A stretch of DNA of 31,325 nt, taken from NCBI GenBank assembly GCA_001179505.1, contig CDMY01000448.1, forward strand, positions 41,374 to 72,698, read 5' to 3'. The notes beneath the pieces are model-generated. The model made no database searches, had not been told where the DNA came from, and worked only from the letters and a program-made list of their open reading frames with translations. This stretch comes from Vitrella brassicaformis. Taxonomy: Eukaryota > Sar > Vitrellaceae. The translations under genes were made by a program, and so were the position numbers. This document shows positions 24,511-31,325 of the stretch, piece after piece (positions within the stretch are counted from its first letter, which is position 1; every line of letters starts with the position of its first letter).

Positions 24511-25299
24511 CTATTGCGAGAGGCTCAGCACATGCACGTCGTCGGCCTGGAAACGCCATTTGCCTCCAAAATACGCCTTTCCATCGTTATCAGCGCCGCC
24601 ATGCTCAGCTCTCGACCCGCGATACCCCGCAGCCACATCACGGTTGTCCACCCAGTGGCGGCAGCTGAGCACATCATCACCAGGAGAGTCATTAGCCCCA
24701 CCGGCCAGACTTAGAGTGCCGAGAAACAGCCGAGCAATGCAGAGGCGTACGTTTCCGCCGCACTTCAGAGGCGGGTTGCCCTCCGGCCCGGCAACCGTCA
24801 CACGCTTCTCCCACGTGTGGAGCAGCTTGATCTTGGTCGGCCCATCGAAGTGCCCGGCCAGCGAGAAATGCCACAGATCACAGCTGTATGTGTCGAATCC
24901 TCGTGGATCCTCAGGGAGCTTGAGGCCGTCACCCATGTAGCCCCCGAAGACGTAATCGTCCTTACGGATGACAAACAGCAGGGGCCCTGCGTCGCCCACA
25001 CAGCGGAGCAGATCTTCATAGCGGGAGCCATCGCAACTCGCCCTGCAATGACAGAAACGACCACATACTCATTCATCATGTATGTATACCACGGGTTTCT
25101 ACCCCACATACCTGTAGAGCAGCCGCAGCTGCCTGCCGTCCACCCAGCCGCGGAGAGCATCCTGCTGCTCGTCTGTCAGGCCCAACACACCGGCAGAAGC
25201 ACTGACGGCGGTCGAGCCGGTGGGCGCCTCCCTGGTCGGGCTGTGTTGGGGTTCGGGCGACGCAATCGGTGCCTCATCCGCATGAGAGCCGCTTGCCAT
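24511..25299 (-). CDS. TLDc-domain protein
   Basis: Two exons, 25112-25299 and 24511-25042, giving 239 residues. The TLDc fold occurs in oxidation-resistance (OXR1), NCOA7 and TBC1D24 proteins, several of which bind the vacuolar proton ATPase. The splice joins QLRLLYR to ASCDGSRYEDLLRCV, the usual TLDc opening LLYR.S.DG. It is followed by GPLLFVIRKDDYVFGGYMG (about 82-100), a hydrophobic strand with LWHFSLAGHF, a Gly-rich turn KCGGNVRLCIA, and the closing FGGKWRFQADDVHVLSL, where the domain normally ends in an EVW-like strand. The domain is nearly the whole protein. The first 40 residues are disordered and rich in Pro, Ser and Thr. Start: the first in-frame ATG at 25299. The frame stays open upstream to about 25488 without an ATG, so an extra 5' exon is possible. 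It is head-to-head with ASNSD1. Confidence 0.87.
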
Positions 25300-25632
25300 T
25301 GTCGACTCCAGCTGCCGGATCTGTTGTCGAGCCTCCTCCAATCTCAGCCAACGGCGATGGGAGGGAGCGAGGCACCAACGGCTTATGATCTGGGACAGCA
25401 AGAAGGGCGCGGAGGAGATCTTCGAAGTACTCCGTGCAATCTGCAGACCGGGGGATCCTAGAACGGAGAGATCTTCCAAGTACAGCAAGATGGCCGTGGC
25501 AGTGTGCAGATGCGCTCTTCACACGTCGAATCGCCCCGTCCTGCGTTCAAACGATCCGCCTATTGCAAGCTTAGCCCGCGAGGGGCTCACGGAACGGAGA
25601 TTTCTTGGTGCCGTGTGACCACACCGCGGCAG
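25300..25632. promoter_or_regulatory. Divergent promoter of TLDc and ASNSD1 genes
   Basis: This 333-bp spacer contains a near-perfect 16-bp direct repeat: gagatcttcgaagtac (25415-25430) and gagatcttccaagtac (25468-25483). A weaker third copy, gaacggagatttcttgg, lies near 25592. The first copy includes the palindrome cttcgaag. They are candidate factor-binding sites; use is inferred. An in-frame ATG at 25510 could extend the ASNSD1 product. Confidence 0.45.
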
Positions 25633-26947
25633 ATGTGCGGCATTCTATGGCTGCTAACAAATCGTGAGGAGATCCGCCTCTGCCGCACTTCGTTGCCATG
25701 GCTGCCAAACCTCGAGTGTGTGACGCCACTGACAGCCGCCCACATGGGCCGCCTGCTGGACGCCATCAAGAAGCGAGGCCCCGACCACCCAGACGGACAC
25801 GAATGCAGCACCGACACAGATGAATCGTGCGGTGGGAATGGCTTTGTGGTGGATGCTTATGGGTCGGTGCTGCAGCTGAGGGGCGATGTGGCGGTTCGGC
25901 AGCCGCTGAGGAGGAGCCAAGACGGCGATCAGCTGCTCTCATGGAACGGGGAGATCTTCGGAGGGCTGCGGGTGGGGGAGCACGACAACGATGCCCAACG
26001 GCTCTTCGAGTGCATCTCGTCCGTCGACGGTGGGGACGATGAGGCCCTCAACGTGCTCGACGCCATCCAGGGGCCGTTTGCCTTTGCGTGGCTGCGAAGG
26101 CAGGAACAGACGCAGCAGCTTTGGTTCGGGCGCGACAAGTTGGGGAGGCGGTCACTGATGGTCGCGCTGATCCTGTCGATGCCGAGCTCTGATGGGGTGG
26201 CTGGTGCTGGTGGTGGTGGTGCTGCTGCTGCTGGTGTGCACGGCGTCATGCTGTCATCCGTTGGTTGTCAATTTGGCGACGTTGCTAGCTTCAGTGGTGA
26301 TGCCACAGCTGCTGCCGCCGAGGGCGAGGCCGCGTTATCCCGATTGGCTGGCTGGCCTGGCCGTGGTTATTATCTGAGCGAGTGGGTGGAGGTGCCCGTC
26401 GACGGCCTGACCATTCTCTCTCTCTCCCACACCCACGCCGAGTATGCGCCCTTGATGACCCCGACTCACCGGCCGTGGCCCTCGCCGCTCCCCTTCTTCA
26501 CACACGCCTTCTGGCCGCTGGCGTGTGTCGACGGCGAGACTGAAGCGGCAGTGGACGGCGTCAGTGTGCTGCGTGCCGCGTTGATGTCGTCTGTGGCTGA
26601 GCGAGTGCACCACTTGCGGGGGCCCGAGTGCGGCGGGGAGGGCCGGGGGCTGGGAGTGCTGTTCTCGGGAGGGCTGGACTCGACGGTCTTGGCCGCAATG
26701 GCTGCAACGGTGAGAGAGGGAGAGAGGGAGAGAGGGAGGGAGGGAGGGAGGGAGTCGGTGGGCGGGCGGGCGTGTGTGTGGTGGGAGAGGGTTGTGAATG
26801 TGTGTGTAGGTGCTGGATGTGGACACGCCCATAGAGCTGCTGAATGTGTGTTTCGACCCCAATGAAGCACCCGATCGGCTCACTGCACTCGCAAGGTGAG
26901 CAGAGCAGAGCAGAAGATACACGCCTTCTTAAACACGTGTTCATGTG

Positions 26948-26979
<32 letters not shown>

Positions 26980-28326
26980 ACACGCCAGCTACGAGGAGCT
27001 GATGGGTCTGTTCCCACGCCACGACATCCGGCTCGTCTGCATCGATGTCGACTCAGGTCAGGCAGACGAAATGAATACTGTACCACTCAGAAGAAGCACT
27101 CGTCCATCCATCCATCCCCATGCATCCTCAGGCACCTTATCGGCTCACGAGTGCGCCATCCTGGAGGTGCTGGGCTGCCGGTCGAGCCACATGGACTTCA
27201 ACATCGGCGCCGCGCTCTGCTTCGCGAGCAGGTCAGTCAGCGGAGCACACGCCGACACACGTGATCGATCCATGTGGGTGCAGGGGGGTTGGGCGTCTCG
27301 CGTCGCGTCGCTACATCAGCGCATCCTGGTATCGAGAGCTGCTGGACGACGCAAGTAAGTCGGGGGCTGGGGCTTAAGAGGCCTCCCTCACTGACTCTCT
27401 CTCTCTGTTCTGTTCCATCCAGCTCGCATGCAAGGCATCTGGGCGGCCGCAAAGATCTCCCCTGAGGCCCCCGATCCTGCTGGCGGTGGTTCTGCTGGTG
27501 GCGGCGGCGAGTCAGGGCCATCGTCGTGTGTGTGCTGCCATGCCAAGGCCAAGCCCGGGTGTGTGCACCAGACGTGCCGCCTCTGCTGCGTCAAGCTGCA
27601 ACGAGCCTGTGCGCTGACGGAGACAGAGATCGGGCTGACGCAGGTGCTCCCCTCTCCCTCCCCCTTTCCCTCCAGCCAACCGAGTGCTGGTGAGGTGTTG
27701 GCTGCCATCCATGCGAGATGGACCGAAGCCGTTGGGCCGGGCAGGGCGCCGTCAGCCACTTGCCGTGTGCACAAAGAGAGGGGGTCAGGGGACCGGCAGC
27801 AGCAGCAGCAGCAGCAACAGGACGACAGAGAGCGCACGACGCCATGGCGATTCGACCCGCAATGGTTATAATGGATACCTTCTCTCTCTCGGCATAATTT
27901 GATTGTCCCTGAGTGTGGCGTGTGTGTGCTTTCCTGCTTGGTAATGTCAGGTACTATGCCTCCTCAGATGTGGTATATCGCGCTGCGAGCCGGGTGCTGC
28001 TTGTGGGCAGTGGTGCAGACGAGCTGCTGGGTGGCTACGGGCGGCACCAGACGGCCTGCAGACACAGCGGCATGGAGGGACTCCGTGACGAGATGCTCAT
28101 GTAAGCAAGTGGCGGGCAGACATACACACAGACAGGCAGACAGGCAGGGGTGTGTGTGTGGCTTGGCTTGGCTGGTCTTTGATGATGTACTTGACGTGTT
28201 TTGAGCCCGTGCATCTGTCTGCTGGGCGCTGCTGCACCACACATCACATGAGATTGCTGAGATCAGCCAGACAGCCAGCCAGACAGACAGACATATGCAC
28301 ACACGCACCCCTCTCTCCACCCCCCA

Positions 28327-28360
<34 letters not shown>

Positions 28361-28833
28361 ATGTGGTATATGTCTGTCTCTCAGAGACGTTCGCCGTCTA
28401 TGGCAGCGCAACCTGGGCCGCGACGACCGGTGTCTGGCCGCTCACGGCAGAGAGGCGCGCCACCCCTTCCTGGCCGAGGACGTCATCGCCGCCATCGGCA
28501 AGCTGCCCTTCGCCGTCATCATGGGCACCGCCGACCACACCAATGGGACGGGCGGGCGGCGCGAGGACAAATGGCTGCTGCGGCAGGTGGCCAGGCAAAT
28601 GGGGCTCACCAGATGCGCCCAGTTCAAAAAGGTCAGTGAGAGACAGATAGGGACAGGGATGGGCGACGTGGGCCATCTGCACCTCTCTCTCTCTGTGTGT
28701 GTGTGTGTGTGTGTGTCAGCGTGCGATTCAGTTCGGTTCTCGTTCGGCCAAGGAGACCAACCGGAGTCACTTTGAGAGCAACCGAAAGGCGGACGGCTCA
28801 CACGCCTACAGACCCACATCAATCAGCGGATAG
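25633..28833 (+). CDS. ASNSD1: Asparagine synthetase domain-containing protein, ASNSD1-like
   Basis: Nine exons: 25633-26709, 26810-26895, 26989-27056, 27132-27231, 27284-27354, 27423-27864, 27951-28100, 28385-28631, 28720-28833, giving 784 residues in phase. The N-terminal half is a class II glutaminase: MCGIL with Cys2 as nucleophile, KKRGPDH, WNGEIFGG (104-111), FGRDKLGRRSL. The second half is the ATP-pyrophosphatase: FSGGLDSTVLAA (344-355), then VGSGADELLGGYGRH (633-647), then RNLGRDDRC, GREARHPFL and CAQFKKRAIQFGSRSAK. The paired WNGEIF.G and RNLGRDDR wording is that of ASNSD1 rather than classical ASNS. Its reaction is presumed amide transfer but is not well defined. An insert at residues about 480-605 carries clustered cysteines (503, 505, 506, 514, 519, 522, 523, 530) and a later CRVH (581-584), like a zinc-binding module, plus poly-Gln. 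The start was chosen because Cys must be N-terminal. Intron 6 has a weak donor (GTTATA) fixed by phase. Confidence 0.93.
26943..26979 (+). repeat. GT dinucleotide repeat
   Basis: A long GT run, broken once by gcgt, fills the 3' part of ASNSD1 intron 2 just before the acceptor at 26988. Confidence 0.85.
28285..28379 (+). repeat. Intronic inverted repeat, 12-bp stem
   Basis: In ASNSD1 intron 7, agacagacatat (28285-28296) is perfectly complementary to atatgtctgtct (28368-28379), which abuts the acceptor at 28384. The loop holds CT and GT dinucleotide repeats. Confidence 0.85.
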
Positions 28834-30003
28834 CAGGAGGGGGAGGGGGTTTGCATGTTCGGCGTGTGTCGATCCGATCCATCTGATGGATCGTTGTGTG
28901 GATATATGTGTGAGTGTGGTGGGACGAAGGGACTTGACAGCTCCCCCTGCTGATTGATGTTCTTCTTGATCCATCCAGTCACTCAACCAACGTCAGTCTT
29001 TCAACAAGCAGGCCAGGCCAGGCATCATCCTCACTCAAAACACTCATCCCCCCATCACCCATCCCATGGACGCAACGCAGCCAGCCGGGGCTGTACATCA
29101 CTCGAGTGAGTACCCACACACGCACTGGCATACAATTGCTGGTCGAGATACACACAAATTAAGCGACCACAAGCCGTCTTGAGTGGCTTCTTCTTCTTCT
29201 AGGCCTTGCAAAGCGTCTGTCTGCGTATGATGGTCTCTGCCTCACAGGCGCTGGGCGCGTGCTTACGAGAGAGACGAGTGGTGCTTACGAGAGATTCCCT
29301 GTCTGCCTGTCTGCCTTGCGCACCCATGCACTTTTGCTGCTTGCCGGCTGCATCAACGTGCTGTTTGATGTGTGTCTTCATCGCACAGGCGAGAGAGGCT
29401 TTTTGTCCTCTTTGTGTGACGTCGTCCATGCAGAACTTTGACCCGGTCACTAATTTTAATTCGCTCCTTTATCTAAACGTAATGTGTCCGTCCGTCCAGC
29501 GATATGCGGGCAGCCATGCCATGCCATGCCATGCCGTGCTGTACATCAATGTGTACGTGTGGGTGGATAGGATCCGCCAGTCGAGCAGCCAGACGCACGC
29601 ACACCTTTCCAGAAAAAAGAAAAAACCGAGTCGATTGCGGCAGTGCACGGTCGGAAAGACGGACAGACAGACGGATAGGCAGAGACGGACAGGCGGATGA
29701 AATTAAAACCAACAGGGTGTGCATGCCACAAAAGAAAAGGGATAGCTGAAGCAAGCCAGCCGGTCGGTCGGTCGGTCGGTCGCCTCCCGCCCCTGCCCGC
29801 CCTAGTACGCGTCGTCGTGACGGGAAGCGAGGTGTTTGCCATTCGGCGACTTGGGTATGTCTTTGCGAGCGCAAATGGTCACCAAGGAGTGAAAGCCAGT
29901 CTCAGTCGGCAGCTGAACCTTCTCTCGGTGTGTGTCTGTCTGTGTGTGAACTTCCGCGTATGCATACTTGCTTGTACACACACACACACAGTGTCTGTGT
30001 TTC

Positions 30004-30369
30004 GTTCAGGGCCACCTCTTCATCACTGCTGGCTGGATGGTTGGATGGATGGTTGGATGGATGGTTGGATGATCGCTGCCTACATTTTATATTTGGACGG
30101 GTGTGCATGGCGGGTTACAATGTCGGTGCCCTCCTATCTCTGCCCGCCGACATTGTAACCCGCCTTTTTTTAGCACACTCGTTGGTTTCTGAACACAAGG
30201 CCTTGTCTCCCTCTTTCTCCTTGTCTCTCTCTTTCCTTCTTGGTCACGACACATCGACCCATTGACAGGTGAGTCGAGAGGAGAGCCACAAACACACAGA
30301 CAGACACACACTTGAAGGCGCGCGTGTGTGTGTGTGTGTGGTTCAGGGCCACCTGCTTATCACTGCTGG
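30004..30369 (+). repeat. Pair of 29-bp direct repeats flanking a hairpin
   Basis: The sequences at 30004-30032 and 30341-30369 share 26 of 29 bases (both start gttcagggccacct and end atcactgctgg). Each is preceded by GT/CA repeats and followed by GGATGG units, so the duplicated block is probably longer. The unit distance is 337 bp and the 18-bp hairpin lies between the copies. Confidence 0.75.
30109..30171 (+). repeat. Perfect 18-bp hairpin followed by seven T
   Basis: The left arm ggcgggttacaatgtcgg (30109-30126) and right arm ccgacattgtaacccgcc (30147-30164) are exact reverse complements around a 20-base loop. TTTTTTT follows at once (30165-30171). It could be a small structured RNA ending at a Pol III-type T run, a small-RNA precursor, or the remnant of a foldback element. 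The structure is certain from sequence, the role unknown. Confidence 0.85.
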
Positions 30370-30888
30370 AGGGATGGATGGATGATCCGCGAGCCTGAGT
30401 ATGTGTGTGTCTGTCGTGTGTGTGTTCATCCCATAGCCCCCCACACACACGCATCCACCCTCTGCACTCACTCGGTTGTCTCTCGCTCTCTCTCTGTGTC
30501 CACGGGCTTTTGGCCAACTTGGCGATGCCGTGTAGACTTGAGTATTGACTGTGGAGCTTTACTGCAAGTTGTTCTGTGAGATGCCAACACGCACCGCTTC
30601 GCCATTCGTCCTTTCCACCAAATTGCATTTCTCACCACTTCACCGCACTGACCCCATCGATACCCCTCGTGCGGCATACCCACTTCTCACACACGCAAGG
30701 CCGTTCGCTCAAACCGCCGCACACAGACAGCCCATCACACCAGCAGTCATTCCCCGGCCTCCCAGCCCCAGGCCTCAAGCGCTCATCGAATTCCGTGTGT
30801 GTGAATGTCTGGGTGCGTCTGCCATCCACTGCTGCTCACCTGCATTCACCCATTTCGCAAACCTCTCGCCTCATTCATTCGGACTCAG

Positions 30889-31050
30889 ATGAGCGCGGCA
30901 GCAGCCTTCATGGGCCCTTTATTGCAATGGGAAAAACTCTCGCAGCCCCAGCGGGTATGGAGGGTTCCAAACCCTGCGAGCTTAGACGTGAAAGGGGGAA
31001 GGCGCCCTCCCTTTGTTGAGGAAATGATGTGTCAGCCCGCAGATGGATAA
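30889..31050 (+). CDS. Possible first exon of a gene running off the window
   Basis: From the ATG at 30889 the frame reads MSAAAAFMGPLLQWEKLSQ, then RVWRVPNPASLDVKGGRRPPFVEEMM, and stops at 31050. The composition is free of simple repeats and looks protein-like, unlike its surroundings. No family is recognised. A splice before the stop (for example GTGTCAG near 31027) could lead to further exons at about 31098 or 31200, where two frames remain open to the window end. Weakly supported. Confidence 0.35.
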   Translation: MSAAAAFMGPLLQWEKLSQPQRVWRVPNPASLDVKGGRRPPFVEEMMCQPADG

Positions 31051-31325
31051 CCTCGACTATAGCCTGATTGGTTTCTCAACACCCTTACGCACAGATCAGC
31101 AGCAGAGAGACTCACAGCAAGGCCACCAACCATCAGAAGGCTCTTCTCGCTCATATCACTGCTGTCTGTCTGTGTGTCCGGTGCGTGTGCACTGCAGGAG
31201 CTCCCGTCGTCCCTCGAGGGGAGTCCATCTCACAGCTGGGTGCACTCACTACGTGCTCGAGCTGTGCGGTCTGAACTCACCGCAGCTGCATCGCATCCAC
31301 GTGACGTGCGGCCGAGATCGTCTAC
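31051..31325. other. Window end, possible further coding exons
   Basis: A candidate acceptor (gtgcactgcag) lies at about 31198, and the sequence after it is open in two plus-strand frames to the end. One reads THYVLELCGLNSPQLHRIHV, which looks protein-like. The gene cannot be resolved without the next window. Confidence 0.3.

Larger units (their letters stand above)
28834..30888. other. Repeat-rich non-coding region
   Basis: Some 2 kb lie after ASNSD1 with no convincing gene. Open frames here are short, contain simple repeats and resemble no protein. Contents seen: a ccatg tandem run (about 29516-29534), CGGT units (29760-29780), GGATGGTT units (about 30033-30071), several GT/CA tracts, a 14-bp direct repeat gtgcttacgagaga (29259-29272 and 29281-29294), a diverged 29-bp direct repeat (30004 and 30341) and a perfect hairpin (30109-30164). 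Confidence 0.6.

Noticed and set aside
30109-30171. Bacterial rho-independent terminator
   Set aside because: The structure matches formally, but the context is eukaryotic and non-coding with no upstream operon.
28834-30888. Several 60-165 codon frames in the right intergenic region
   Set aside because: They are composed of CVCV, SLSL or RQTDRQ peptides from microsatellites, lack consistent splice sites and show no family features.

Overview
This is nuclear DNA from a eukaryote: every recognisable protein is split by many short introns, several with a perfectly conserved reading phase across each junction. The alveolate-type beta-tubulin, dense small introns and abundant CAGA/TGTC tetranucleotide repeats suggest a myzozoan alveolate. 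A chromerid such as Vitrella is my best guess, but this is inference. No bacterial features, transposase, tRNA, rRNA or CRISPR array were seen.

Layout: (1) SPC25-like kinetochore protein (88-1679, minus). (2) An unrecognised coiled-coil, proline-rich protein (1880-4016, plus). (3) An unrecognised seven-exon protein (4165-6065, minus) sharing a 15-residue motif with its neighbour. (4) An F-box-like, very acidic protein (6211-7735, plus). (5) A large C2 plus transmembrane protein resembling the MCTP family (8193-13586, minus). (6) Beta-tubulin (13893-16016, plus). (7) A 15-exon major facilitator transporter (16703-19601, minus). (8) A RINT1/Tip20/MAG2 vesicle-tether protein (20031-24095, plus). 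(9) A TLDc-domain protein (24511-25299, minus). (10) An ASNSD1-like asparagine synthetase domain protein (25633-28833, plus). (11) About 2 kb of repeat-rich non-coding DNA with a perfect 18-bp hairpin, then a possible first exon of another gene at the right edge.

The ten well-supported genes strictly alternate strand, giving five head-to-head pairs with 145-429 bp between start codons and four tail-to-tail junctions. The genes do not form one pathway. Their products act at the kinetochore, microtubules, ER membrane contacts and ER-Golgi tethering, and in transport. The divergent spacers are probably shared promoters, and three of them hold short direct or homopurine/pyrimidine repeats.

The most unusual signals are: introns carrying complementary CAGA and TGTC repeats that can pair internally; three GC-AG introns forced by reading frame; a cysteine-rich zinc-binding-like insert inside ASNSD1; a 44-bp inverted, frame-preserving similarity between two adjacent genes; and the isolated hairpin followed by a T run. 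Exon models were built by eye from splice consensus and phase. All ten close in frame, but none has transcript support here.
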